A stretch of 64,000 nt of DNA, taken from Rotaria sordida (lineage: Eukaryota > Rotifera > Eurotatoria > Philodinida > Philodinidae). The notes beneath the pieces are model-generated. The model saw only the letters and a list, made by a program, of their open reading frames with translations, made no database searches and was not told the DNA's origin. The translations under genes were made by a program, and so were the position numbers. Below are positions 12,123 through 24,168 of the stretch, in pieces; position 1 is the stretch's first letter, and each line of letters begins with the position of its first letter. The DNA is taken from assembly GCA_905250125.1 (NCBI GenBank), contig CAJNOL010000099.1, forward strand, positions 62,001 to 126,000. The letters run 5' to 3'.

Positions 12123-14000
12123 GCATTGATGAATAGAGATAAAAGTTTAAACTCTCCTATCGTACAGACTGACGGATGTTGTTGATATACAATTAAAGAT
12201 CGTAAGAAATGTGTCCCAATATAGATAGGCTACAACAATCTCTCTGTGATGAGCAACAACAGTTATGTCGTGTTTCACATTCGAATTTTGCAGAGATTAT
12301 GCCAACAGCTTTTTTTTTGTAGTTGTGGGGATTTTATAATGAACGTCGTTGTATTCGAACATATGCTGGACATAGTCAAGCTGTACGTGATGTTAATTTT
12401 AATAATACAGGCACTGAATTTCTTTCTGCTTCATATGATAAAATGGTTAAATTATGAGATACAGAAACTGGTATGAATTTTATTTTCTAGTTGAAAAATT
12501 GTTAGTTAAATTTTTTTTCATTAATTTAGGTCAAGTAAAAAGTAAATTTTCAATGCGTAAAATACCCTATTGTGTATCATTTAATCCAGGTGAACATAAA
12601 CAACATTTATTATATGTGGAATGTCCGATAAGAAAATTCTTTGTATAAATTTTTATCAATTTATTATATAGTATTTCATTTTTTTTTTTTTATTTATGAT
12701 TTAGTTTGATATTCGAAGTGGTCATGTTGTACGAGAATATGATCGACATTTAGGTGCTATTAATACTGTTACATTTTGTTGATCGAAATCGTCGTATTGT
12801 TTCAACATCTGATGATAAAAATATACGTGTATGGGAATGGTAAAGAAAAAATATATTGTTTGTTGATATTTGGGATCTTTACTTATTTTGTTTAAAGAAA
12901 TATTCCTGTTGATTTTAAATATATTGCTGATCCAACAATGCATTCTATGCCTGCTGTTGCACAATCACGAAATGGTTTTGTTTGTTTGGTATTATTTTAA
13001 TGTAAATTTTATTTATAATTTCAGGTAAATATTTAGCATTTCAATCGATGGATAATCAAATTCGAATTATGGAACCATTGACAAACTTTCGATGGAAAAG
13101 TAAAAAAATATTCAAAGGACATATGGTAAATAATTGTTTAGTTGAAATAGAAATAAATCAATATTTCTTTGATTTTGTTTTTTTTAGGTATCTGGTTATG
13201 CATGTGGTCTTGATTTTTCACCTGATATGTCTTATTTGATAAGTGGTGATGCAGATGGATGTTTAATTATTTGGGATTGGAAAACAACACGTATATTTGA
13301 ACGAATTAAAGCACATGATGATGTATGTATTGATGCTAAATGGCATTGGCGTGAAAAATCAAGAGTTCTAACAGCTGGATGGGACAATGTTGTAAAACTA
13401 TGGGATTAAATCTAATTAACTTTTGTTTGATATTTATTTTTCTTTTTATACATGTTCTGTACAGATTTCGTTTTTCTTCATTTGTGAATACTGTGAATTA
13501 AAACAAATGAAGTAAAGGTATCGATATTCTTGAATAGAAACTTTTTATAGGGAAGAAAACAGTCTGACCTTATTGGATTATCAAATTCTAAAAGCTAAAA
13601 TTACTAATTTTGTCATAAAATTTAATAATTATTGTTACAATCAGAAGTGAGCTAGAAGTTAGAGTAGCTTTCTTAATGTTTACATTGCCGAACAGTCAGT
13701 CTTTTATGGCTCCGATTGCTGTAGCGACTAGTTGAAAAATACTGTTATTATCTTACATAGAGTATAAGTTTTTTCTAGGAAAAAATAAAAAACTTTTTTC
13801 TCAATCTTGCGGATGGCACAGTGGACAGAAAACGAGAACCAGAGGAAAATTTCTACAATAACTATAGCGAATAATCTCGTATTCTGTGTAATTATTCTTC
13901 ACACATGATGCTAATAATCTATACTTATCTAGAATATTTTTACTCGTAAGATTTCTAAGAAATAGACTTTTTACAGAACTTTTCGGCAAAATCTTGTAGT

Positions 14001-14290
14001 CATTTTGAAGGTTAACTTTCCAGTTTCAACTTGAAACTGTGTACAAATAATGTTCTCAATAGGACTGATTCATTTTAAAAGTTTTAGCCTTTTTAATTGT
14101 TACGGTCTTGAAATATGAATATAAGCAAAAAATTTTCTTTGTTAAACAACAGAATTTTCAACATTCATATCGCGTAATAGAACTAACAAGAACAATTGAA
14201 ACTTTCAAAATGAACTGATAATCCCATTACGAAAATTATTTCTGCAAAGTGTCAAGTCAAAATTCTGAAGTTAACTTTCAAGTTGAACTG
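14001..14290. repeat. Diverged inverted repeat, same family as 3341-3480
   Basis: The left arm (about 14001-14110; landmarks GGTTAACTTTC, TTTCAACTTGAAA, AATAATGTTCTCAAT) recurs inverted at about 14195-14290. The left arm and its inner flank also match 3341-3480. It is probably an old non-autonomous element. Ends and target duplication are not resolved. Confidence 0.45.
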
Positions 14291-16609
14291 GGGAGATTAC
14301 AAAATTTTGTTGAAAAGTTCAGTCAAGATTTCAATTTCGTCAGCATAAGCACCTTGCAGCCTAAATCATTCTAACTGTACTGCATCGAGTCGGGTTAAGT
14401 AAATCCGAAAAATCTGCTACTAGAAACGTCACTTATGGTAGTCTCTCTTTATGGTTGATTCGATGCGTATGTTGATCATACAGATCGAATTAGTTATATA
14501 CAAGAGCTGTTCAAATTATTGTTCACAGAAGAGAACTTGTTGGTTTTATCGACCTGATTCAATACAGAATTCTAACGTGATATAATAAATAATAGAAATT
14601 CACTTAGGTGGGAAACTGAAACAAACTTTGTCGATATAGTGAATATATTTGTAAATTATTATTCCGAACTGGAGCGACTCGAAGTATGAAAAATACTTGA
14701 AACAGTATTTGTGTGAAATATATTTCAACAAGTGAACAGTTAGAGACGTTCAAAAATAATTTTTATACCAATGAAAGAATTCTAATACTATGAACGATGT
14801 CAAATTTATAGAAAAGTTTAGTGAAATTCGTTCAATATTTAAACATTTTCATTTAGAAGATTTGTGAGAGAACGTCTTATAGATATTGATAATGCTAATT
14901 ATTACTTTCTGCTGCAATTTTAGTGCTATGAACAGCATTCAATTCATCAAAACATTATTGAATTCAATGATGATAACATTCATCAACGTTTGACATTATT
15001 AACTAAATTAATATTAGAATTTCAACTGAATATCTTCAGAAGACATCAATCATAGAAACTCTTTCATACTATTTTACATACAATTGTGTATTTTATTACA
15101 GTTATTACTGAAGTATATGATATAAGAAAATCAATATGCATTTGAAAAATGTTATCAATCTTGAAAGAAAATATAAATAAAATAATAGTAGACTTTTATT
15201 TTTCAGTATGGTCTGTAGATAGATCTCGGTAAAATGATGCTACTGTATTTTGAATCAATATTTCAATATTGCTTTGAAGATTCGTGTACTTAGATATAAT
15301 ACGAATTCCACTTTTGCAAACATGAAAATTAGTGCGGATAAGTTTCAGTAAAACATTTGCAAATAAATCAATAATAAATTATTCTTAAATCATTCATTAT
15401 AGAACATTTTCTTTATGTTAGATGTCCGTACTAGGCAATAGCTCAATGGCTTTGACTTTGATATTGATCGATACTAACTATTCAATCATTCTAGCAACCA
15501 ATTGAAAATTTTGTATGTTGTTCGACAATGAGAGACATGATATCTTTGAAAAATATTTTTCTTCACTTAGTACAATTAATTAAGCACTAAATAACCTTAC
15601 TGAATCAATTATATAAGAAAATACTTGTTGCATATATTATACTAATTGTAGCAAAAACCCTAAAATATTCATTGTCTATCATAAAATCCTCTTTTTTTTT
15701 GTTGTATTTAATTTTTTGCACAAACAAAAAGAGGCCAAAATATTTTTTCTGATCATATATTTGTTATTAATTATTTTACAACTCATAAACATTGTGCCGT
15801 AATTTGATTGAGTTGTTTCTTCTTCGTTTCTTTAATTAAAAAAGAAAAACATACTCTGCAAGGACATATTTTTGTCTTTACACTGTTTTACCTTCGTATA
15901 TTACCATATGTACTCCTAACAATACTATACTGCACTTGTTCACCTGATTTTGCATTTAACGGTATGTCGTATAATATATTTTGTAATGAATACAATTTCA
16001 AAGTAGAAATATTTTCTTTAGAATAGAATGAATTTAAATTAATAGCTGCATGTTGTATAGAAATTTTAGAGTCAAACAGAAATAATTTGAAGATGAGTGT
16101 TTTTTTTTATTATTAGTGATTAGATACGGAAATATTTTTTTAAATATAAGATAACGAATGATGTTATTAAAATAGGTTTGAAATTTATTATGAATGTCAC
16201 AAACTATACATTTTCAATTTTAATTGATAAAAAAAAATCGTACCATATTTTTTTAGGAGATGAAAAAAAAACAAAAATTTTTGCGTTTACTTTTTTTTAA
16301 AATTAATAATCTGTGTTTCAGTATTCACTTGATGTTTCTTCTTAATACATGTGTATAGTATAATAAAAAAAAAAAAGGTATGTATATAAAAGAAAGAAAT
16401 ATGGAATGCAACCTGTTTGGTTCATAGACGTTAGGATAAGCTTCTTATACATTCGTATTTAGTGCATATAGTTTATTTTAATCGTAGATATGAACAGTTA
16501 CTTAGTCACTATAATATAGTTTGCTAGGCATGATTTTTTTTTTTAGCATTACAATAGATTGTCTTATATACAACGAGCATCATCCGTATGTCAGAAATGA
16601 AAAGGAAAG

Positions 16610-16617
16610 AAAAAAAA
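16610..16617 (-). terminator. Pol III T-run terminator of tRNA-Thr
   Basis: Eight consecutive T on the minus strand begin about 5 nt after the tRNA 3' end, the usual RNA polymerase III stop signal. Confidence 0.8.
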
Positions 16618-16622
16618 GTTAA

Positions 16623-16694
16623 TGCCTCCACGCAGGATCGAACTACGGACCTCCAGTTTACAAGACTGGCGCTCTACCACTGAGCTATAGAGGC
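16623..16694 (-). tRNA. tRNA-Thr (anticodon UGU)
   Basis: The minus strand folds as a full cloverleaf of 72 nt. The acceptor stem GCCTCTA pairs with TGGAGGC (one G-U pair) and is followed by discriminator A. D-arm GCTC/GAGC. Anticodon stem CCAGT/ACTGG has loop CTTGTAA, giving anticodon TGT (reads ACA, Thr). The T-arm loop is TTCGATC. A-box-like and B-box (GTTCGATCC) promoters are internal, and no intron is present. Confidence 0.95.
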
Positions 16695-17048
16695 TTATTG
16701 ACCTTCGTTACCAATAATTTTCTGATTTTGATAATTATAATTAAATTAATAATTTTCTATTGTTAAGATTAGGTAGTAAAATTAATTCATTTCGATTACA
16801 TGATAAGTTAACATGAAATATTTTCTCATTCTTCTCTACAAAAATAAATCAAAGCTAAAAACATATAATTCATTTTCACGTTATTCTAAATGATCTCGTT
16901 TTTCAGTTCTAGAGAATATGTAGAAATTTATTTGATCCTATTTTTTGTATTATCATTAATAGTAAATCATTTCATTGATATCGTGTACTTTTTCGTCTTA
17001 TTTTATTTAGTTTGTAGATGTATTAGAATTTTTCAATAATCAATTATT

Positions 17049-18853
17049 ATGCTAATAATTGGCTTAATCGGTTCATTGTCAAGTGGTAAACACTTAATTG
17101 CTGATATTCTTCATAAACAATATGATTTCGTTATACTCGAGTACAAAGATTTTAAGAAGAAGAAAGATCATGCAGCTGAAGAATGTCTTTCAAAGGCGAA
17201 AGAAACATGGCCAAAAAATGTTGTAATTGTGGGTATCAATTCATTAAAAGCAATGATCGAAATGCATGATAATCCGCAATTTTTTCCTATTGCTATAGAA
17301 GGACCATTAATAATACGATTTCAACGTCAAAAACATACAATAATTAATTCCTTAGAAAAATTTGTACAATTAGATGATTATTTAATGTTTGGAATAAATT
17401 CTAATGAACAATGTATTGATAAGATATTAGAAAATCTTCAATTAGATAGTAAAGACATATCACCATTACACAAATGTATGGATATTTGTCATTTACGATT
17501 GATTAATGATACAAATGATCGAATGAATTTGGAAAAGAAATTAGCAGATTTATTATCAATCGATTCAAAAGATCAACAATTAACAACAACAAAATTATTG
17601 TGTCCAAGTTGGGATCAATATTTTTTAATGTTGGCTTGGATAACAGCATCACAGTTAGTATTACAGACTAACGAGTAAACCTATCCGACTGATAATCGTT
17701 GTTGAAACTCATATTTTGCTCATAAATCGAACTCATAGGGTAGATTCTTTTTCAGTTATGGTCCTTTTACTGAACTTCTAGCCTATTCCAGGATATCACA
17801 AGAAAAATTGTAACAAGAAGTTGTGGTCTGAAATTTTCTTCAATAATAACTCTCATAATTTTTATGATATTCTGGAAGTTTCAACTCAAACGAATGTTTT
17901 CATTCTGAAAATAACATGTTTGCAAAAAAAAAGTTACTTTTACATAAAAGCTCAAACAAATAACTTAGCTTTTAGGCATACGATATCTTTAGAAGAAACC
18001 ATCCGATTGAATAGACTAATGCAATGCAACTTTCTCTTCGTTTTTCGTTAGAAAAAGTTAATGTTTGAAATACACTCTATTCTCCTTTGTGTTCTGAATG
18101 AAATATATATAGTATTATAAATTTTCTCAAAAAGAAGATTTGAATATTAGATCTATAAAAAACAATAGACTAATCAATTTTCTAGTTATACAACATTGTT
18201 ATCTGCGACATGGATTAATATGACATCGAATAGTAGTTTTCGAGAGATCATCCAAAACCACTGCGCCTAGAAAGCTTATTTAAAAATTCACATTGTCGAT
18301 AAGAGATTATTTTCTTGCTATCATATTAATCTATTTATCAACTTTTTCAGTGGTAATTGTGTACGCCATCGTGTTGGATGCATCATCGCTGACACCGATC
18401 TACGCATCATTGCTACAGGTTATAATGGTACACCGGATAATATCAAAGCATGTGATCAAGGTGGTTGTAAACGTTGTTGGAATATGTCAATTGAACATGG
18501 TGAACGATTGGATGAATGTATTTGTATACATGCTGAAGAAAGTGCATTATTTGAAGCCGGTATTAATCATTTCTGCTTTCTTTTTTTCACTGAATCAAAA
18601 TTTTTAGATATTACAATTGCTTTTGTTTTTCTTCATAGGTCGTCGCCTATGTCAAAATGCTACACTTTATGTTACACATAATCCATGTCGTCAATGTTCA
18701 AAGAAAATTACTCAAAATGGTATAAAACGTGTTGTTTATACGAAAGAATATCCTTCGAGTTTGGAAGATGTTCGTCAATTGTTTGAACAAGCAAATATTG
18801 AATTTGATAAACAAAACATAGAATCAATACCATTATTAAGACTAAGTCAATAA
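17049..18853 (+). CDS. DCTD: Deoxycytidylate (dCMP) deaminase with N-terminal P-loop domain
   Basis: Deaminates dCMP to dUMP, supplying thymidylate synthase. Exons 17049-17653, 18351-18559 and 18639-18853, with consistent phases, give 342 aa. The C-terminal deaminase (from about residue 185) has CPSWDQYF, NCVRHRVGC, ATGYNGTP, the zinc motif HAE at 262-264 and PCRQC at 286-290, all typical of dCMP deaminases. The first ~180 residues start with a Walker-A-like GSLSSGK (8-14) and resemble the kinase-like N-terminus of longer fungal Dcd1-type enzymes. Vertebrate DCTD is about 178 aa and lacks it. Whether the P-loop domain is active is unknown: its GxxxxGK lacks the usual following Ser/Thr (His instead). 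Transfer or retention of an old architecture would both fit. Codon use and introns look like the neighbours. Confidence 0.88.
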
Positions 18854-21800
18854 CAGTGAAGTTCTCATCAAGATAATGATAATTATACAAGCAATTGTTA
18901 ACAAATTAAGTTTCACTACTTCTTGATATACGAACGAATAAGATCTGAACTGAAATCTTTTTATTTTTTAATTCATTTTCTTAGAAAAACATTGTGATAT
19001 AGAATAGATAATAATATAGAGGAGGATAATGATCAAAGTTTATATCGAAAAATTTTTCAATAAATATATTTTTCTTTGTTTTTAAAAAGACTCCACCGTT
19101 CCTTATTTGTCTATCAACAGACTTACTAAAAAGGAGCTGTGGAACTGGACTTAATAATGATTTGATTTCTATATCCGAGTTTAGTCTGAAAAGAGCCATA
19201 GCTCTCTATTTATGGGTCAATACATATGTCGATGAAATATCAACAAAATATTAATCATTATTTAATAATATAAATTATTATTTTGATTCATCTTTGATTG
19301 TTCATTTGCATCAGACTTGATTGTTTACTGAGAAAAATATAATCAATCTAAAACATTTCTGTTCACAACTTTTCTGACAAGAAGAAGTTTTTTTTTTTTT
19401 TTGATTCTTAAGAATAGACTTTGAATCTGCATCTTATCATTCAACAGTATCTGGGGATAGCTAATGAGAAACAGCTGGATTTCAATAATATTTATTTATT
19501 CCACTTCAATTTGCCATCTATCAGAGAACAATCAATACAATTTTGATTGAATTAGATAAAACAGAAAAACTAGTTGCAAGGGCTTAACTTTCTTCATAGA
19601 AAATAATATTCAAGAATGAAAATATTTTTTCCTAACTGAAAAACATAATTTCAACAATGACTTTATAGCATAAATGTCTTCTTCATAATAATTTGACCTC
19701 AAATGAAGATAAACTTGAGTAAAAATAGAAAAATTAACGGAAAAACTAATCTTATTAAAGAATGACGAAAAAAAAGTTTGAAACGAATAGTCGTTAAGCT
19801 GCCGTTTTTTAATTTAAATATCTTATAATTTCCAACTAATTTTAACGCATAAAATTTCTACATGATCTTGCTCATCTACTTTAACATATATATTATATTA
19901 TCCTTCAGGTGCTATTTCAGGTATTGTACCATTAAAAATAATCATTTTCAATGGACCTGAATAAGTAGGTAATTTAATTCCGAGATCATCTAATGGTCCG
20001 AATATTGATGATAAAGAATATTCTCGATAAACGATTGTCTTATTATAATTCCCATATATAAATAATTCGTTTCGTTTAGGTGGCCATATATTTGCTTCGA
20101 CTTATTCAATTGATAATTGATCGATCCATTGTAATGAAATATCAGCAATCAAATAGAAAATTATGCATATATTATTTTTCTTATAATGACAATCAATTAG
20201 TTATTTTATTGTTCACTTTCTATAGTAATAAAGAACATTTATAAAAGCTTTATTAGGGAAAAATATGCATAAAATTCGAGTTTAAAAGCGATTGATCAGT
20301 TGAAAACGTCCTCTCGTAAGAACAAGGATAATATCTACATCTAATGATTATCTAGTTCTATTTTTTTCCCAATTGATAACGGTTCTAACAAAATGCTCAT
20401 AGAAGAGCAACTGTCATGGAAGTAACTAACCATAGATTCCTTAAAATTCGCACTCGATTTTGATAATCATATTACTATTATATTTTCATAAAATTCCGTA
20501 CTATAAGAAACATTTCCAACAGTTTTACTTGCCAATGGTAATAATAGGTTAAGAAGAACATTTTTTTTCTTCTATGCAAAAAAAATACAATTAAGTCAAC
20601 TAACTTTAGCTTTACACAAATCAATAGCAAACACACTTATTCTCATCCACATATATATCTATTCACAATATCTATCAAATCGAGCGAATTTTTTTGAAAA
20701 AATAAATCCATTTTTTATCAAAAACTAATTACGAACATTATATAAATTTTGTTACATTCTAAAACAAGATATTAATAGTTATATGATAGTTGATGAAAAT
20801 CATGCATGGAATCTACTACTTTTAATATTTTGAGGAGTTTGCTATACCTTATTGTTACTTCATTCAAGAATTTTTATAAAAATCGTTTCTCATTGTAATT
20901 CGAATAATAGAAGTTTGAAGAGAAAATTTTTCGATTTTGTTGTTTTCTTTGACAGGATCAGTAATTACTATTGAAAACTAGTCTTATTTTGTGAGGAAAC
21001 AAATATAAGTCTTGTATATTCTTCTCAGAGACGTAACCGGTTCAGTTCGGTGTCGGAACGAATCAATTGAAATAGTTCGAGCGATTGATCTGTACCAGTT
21101 TAAAAACAAATTGAGTAAATCGATCAGTTTATCACCAGTTGAAGATTGTACAAGCAAGTTTAATTCCTTTATCAAAACCGTAAAACCGTTCTATTTCGAA
21201 ATATTACCTATATCTTTTCTCATTCTTCTCAAATATCAGTGAATAATGGTTGATATTTTTTATTCTTGACTATGCTATAGTTTAATTTTTAACTTAGCAA
21301 ATTATAATTTCTAATATAATTTCAAATGAAAAATATAAATAATAAAAAAAAACCTAGATGACTTTGCTTCAAATTAACGCATACTCGACTGAAGTTAGAA
21401 AAATCCGACTATCAAATTTTATGATTAGTTACAGATTTTAATAACTGTGATATGATCTATATTCTTCTCGTAGTAATAAAAAAAAATGTGCAAAGATTAA
21501 AAAAAAACGAATTTTTTTTCAAATCAGAAAAAATTTAATATGCTGGTCATACCGGATCGGTTAAAGAAGTCTCTACTGATTACAACTGTGCAGTATCTGT
21601 GAATAATATAAAGAATATAATTATATATCAACTTGATATCACAAAACAAAATAAGATTCATATCGTTTTTCAAGATAAAACTTCATAATTTAAATAAATA
21701 GATATCGCCAATGCTAAACTTAAGTTATTATCGCATTCGATCATAGATACAATAATCTATTTAAAAACAAAAGAAGATATCCAGCTATTTTTCGTTATGA

Positions 21801-22302
21801 TATATATAAATCGTGAACTAGAACTGATAATTCATATCAAAATTAATTCTCTATCTTTTGAGTTTTTGATTCATTCTATTTAAATGTTTCATTGTCATTC
21901 GTTTTATGTCTATTCTTTTTGCTTTTCTTTTCAATTGTTCATTCAATGATATCATCTATCTCAAGATGAAGAGATGTTCTTGCATTCATTTGCATATATT
22001 TTTTCTTTTCTCCATATTTATCACAACGAAAAGACGTAGATATATATATAGTATTTTCTATATACGCTCCATCATAGTGGTTAAATATCTATCTCAGTGT
22101 CAGAGGCACATTGACGAGCGCAAATCATATGTTTCTTCCTATTTATTCTACCGATGTATAGAAGAACATCGGTCAAAGAACAGTTCGCAGACATAGTAAA
22201 TACGATAGAAAAATTGATGATATATATATATATGCCTCTATATGGAACAAGATTATTTTTATTGTTTTCTTTTTTGCAGATTTTTTTTTTGTTGTTTTCA
22301 AA
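18854..22302. other. Intergenic region with one coding-like remnant
   Basis: About 3.4 kb between the deaminase and the COLGALT-like gene. Apart from the minus-strand fragment at 19898-20150 I see only AT-rich sequence and small unconvincing open frames. Confidence 0.5.
19898..20150 (-). pseudogene. Orphan coding-like fragment with in-frame stop
   Basis: On the minus strand a frame reads ISLQWIDQLSIE, a TAA at 20102-20104, then about 67 open codons (VEANIWPPKRNELF...FGPLDDLGIKLP...IAPEG) to TAA at 19898. The composition (W, P, Y, G spread) looks like real protein rather than chance AT-rich ORF, but there is no start codon and I cannot name the family. It is likely a gene relic. Confidence 0.4.
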
Positions 22303-24168
22303 ATGAAAAATCAGTTGATTTCTATATTAATATTCTTCTTTTTTCTAATCGTTTTTATTAATGGAAAAAAATATCATTTATTTGGAGAAAATGAATCATC
22401 AACTATTTCTTCTACAAATGATCAACGTTTATTAGTTGATGTTGATATTTATAATCGTCCTTATGTCTTACCTTATTTACTTCGACAACTTGAACAATTA
22501 ACTTGTCCATGTAGTCAATGTTATTTAGATTTACATCTTTATCATGTATTTAATACAATAGCTGAAAATGAAACTACTCGATTATTATATGAATGGGTAT
22601 CAGCTATGAAAAAATCTGATCAAACAATATTTACAACTATTACTATTCATGAATGGACATCACAAACAAATAATGATCGAGTTAATCGTTTATATGATGT
22701 AATGAAACGTTCATCTGAACTTGAAATAACATATCTTGTTATGTTTGATTCAATGATTATTTTATTAGAACCTGAAAAAATTTTATCAATATTAATTTCT
22801 AAAGATAAACCATTAATGACACCATTATTACGTTCAACAAAAGATATGTATACATCAACATTTTATTTAAATGATCAACAAACACCAGATTTTTATGCTT
22901 ATAGACAAATATATGAACGAAAAAAACTTGGTTGTTTTCTTATTAATGGTGGTATAAAAGATTTTTATTTTTTTAATTTTAATTATCCACAAATACGTAA
23001 TGTTTTTTTAACAAATGAAAATTATGAAAAATTTCAACCAGAATCTGGTATTTCTATTTTTTTTTTGTTAATTTCTTCACTTCTTATTAATTTTTTCATT
23101 TTAGCTATTGATGTTATTGCAAGAGAAAATTCTATACCTTCATATGTGTGTAATCGTGAAGAATTTGGTTATATACCTGCACAATTTCTTGAAGCACTTA
23201 ATGATGAATCTATCATACATGATTTTTACATTCATTTGTTAGTCGAACATCAATTGAATGGTCCATCTCAAACATATTTATCACCAATTCCACGTACATC
23301 ATTAATTAATATACCATTATCAAAAGAAAAAACAAAATTTGGTTTAGATGAAATTTATGTTATTAATCTTGTACGTCGTAATGATCGTCGTGAACGTTTA
23401 CAAGCAACATTTGATATACTTAATATATCAGTACGATTTTTTGATGCTATTGATGGAAAATCTACAATTAATCAAAAATATTTAGAAAATCTTAATGTTC
23501 GTCTATTACCAAATTATGAAGATCCATATAATCAACGACCAATGAATTATGGTGAATTAGGTTGTTTTTTTTCACATTATTTTATTTGGGAAGATATGAT
23601 TAAAAATGAATATTCAAATGGTATATTAATACTTGAAGATGATGTTCGTTTTGATGTTTATTTTAAATATAAATTAGAAAAAATTTTATTAAATCATTCA
23701 TTAGATTGGGATATATTATATCTTGGAAGAAAAATTATGCGATCTAATGAAGAAAATTATGAACAAACAATTGAAACATTTCTTATTGAACCATCTTATT
23801 CACATTGGACTGTTGGTTATGCACTTTCATTACGTGGTGCACGTATACTTATTAATGAAAATCCACTTCAAAAAATTTTACCTGTTGATGAATATTTACC
23901 AATTATGTATGATCATCATCCAAATACACAATGGAAAAATCATTTTCATAATCGAAAACTTAAAGCATATGCATTTCATCCATCAATTTTAACACCAACA
24001 CATTATTTTGGTGAACCAAATTATATATCTGATACTGAAAATACACCAATATTTGGACAAAATGATAAAAATGAATCTGTAACAACACCAATAGTAGTTA
24101 GTGTTGATGTAGTTGCAACACAAAAACGAATTGAAGAAAGTACATCAATGAAAAAGGATGAATTATAA
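22303..24168 (+). CDS. Procollagen galactosyltransferase-like protein (COLGALT/GLT25D family)
   Basis: This family adds galactose to hydroxylysine of collagen in the ER. The frame is open for 621 codons but contains a 57-bp GT-AG intron (23048-23104), a multiple of three without a stop; removing it gives about 602 aa and restores family similarity (ESAIDVIAREN). There is an N-terminal signal peptide (hydrophobic 5-20) and a C-terminal KDEL retrieval signal. The C-terminal GT25 domain is well kept: YVINLVRRNDRRERL, GELGCFFSHYFIWEDM, the DxD-type LILEDDVRF, DWDILYLGRK, PVDEYLPIMYDHHP. The N-terminal domain is divergent: where COLGALT1 has FVDADN, this protein has MFDSMI, and the later FDD motif is also missing, so its first catalytic site may be dead. 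Start: first ATG before the signal peptide. Confidence 0.88.
   Translation: MKNQLISILIFFFFLIVFINGKKYHLFGENESSTISSTNDQRLLVDVDIYNRPYVLPYLLRQLEQLTCPCSQCYLDLHLYHVFNTIAENETTRLLYEWVSAMKKSDQTIFTTITIHEWTSQTNNDRVNRLYDVMKRSSELEITYLVMFDSMIILLEPEKILSILISKDKPLMTPLLRSTKDMYTSTFYLNDQQTPDFYAYRQIYERKKLGCFLINGGIKDFYFFNFNYPQIRNVFLTNENYEKFQPESGISIFFLLISSLLINFFILAIDVIARENSIPSYVCNREEFGYIPAQFLEALNDESIIHDFYIHLLVEHQLNGPSQTYLSPIPRTSLINIPLSKEKTKFGLDEIYVINLVRRNDRRERLQATFDILNISVRFFDAIDGKSTINQKYLENLNVRLLPNYEDPYNQRPMNYGELGCFFSHYFIWEDMIKNEYSNGILILEDDVRFDVYFKYKLEKILLNHSLDWDILYLGRKIMRSNEENYEQTIETFLIEPSYSHWTVGYALSLRGARILINENPLQKILPVDEYLPIMYDHHPNTQWKNHFHNRKLKAYAFHPSILTPTHYFGEPNYISDTENTPIFGQNDKNESVTTPIVVSVDVVATQKRIEESTSMKKDEL

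Larger units (their letters stand above)
8112..13409 (+). pseudogene. CDC40: CDC40/PRP17 spliceosomal WD40 protein, disrupted copy
   Basis: CDC40/Prp17 is a WD40 protein needed for the second step of pre-mRNA splicing. Exons: 8112-8285, 9982-10065, 10133-10491, 10556-10924, 12323-12470, 12530-about 12643, 12705-about 12840, about 12898-12974, 13025-13125, 13188-13409. The family's order is kept: N-terminal block, GFHGPWAPFVDE, DYQGRSFLHIPQDVG, then WD repeats ending VVKLWD. Several lesions are visible. A base is missing near 10150-10155 (exon of 359 nt where 360 restores the frame). A TGA at 12455-12457 stands where the repeat should read KLWD. The expected GMSDKK reads out of frame near 12617-12620. 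One T too many near 12775-12780 creates a stop in the VDRNRR segment. The codon split across the 12840/12898 junction may also read TGA. Introns 1 and 4 are large (1.7 and 1.4 kb). The alternative to a decaying copy is assembly error, but the TGA is a substitution. Confidence 0.85.
13410..16622. other. Intergenic region, no gene identified
   Basis: About 3.2 kb between CDC40 and the tRNA gene. It contains a diverged inverted repeat at about 14001-14290 and a 43-codon open stretch after an AG at 14924-15055 that I could not tie to a gene. No other structure was recognised. Confidence 0.5.

Noticed and set aside
14924..15055. 43-codon protein-like stretch after an AG acceptor
   Set aside because: No upstream exon or family similarity found; may be chance or a relic, too weak to call.
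15808..16026. 72-codon open frame
   Set aside because: Composition typical of random AT-rich sequence; no splice context or similarity.
21906..22196. 96-codon open frame before the COLGALT-like gene
   Set aside because: Low-complexity hydrophobic and Arg-rich translation with no homology; likely chance in UTR or promoter DNA.
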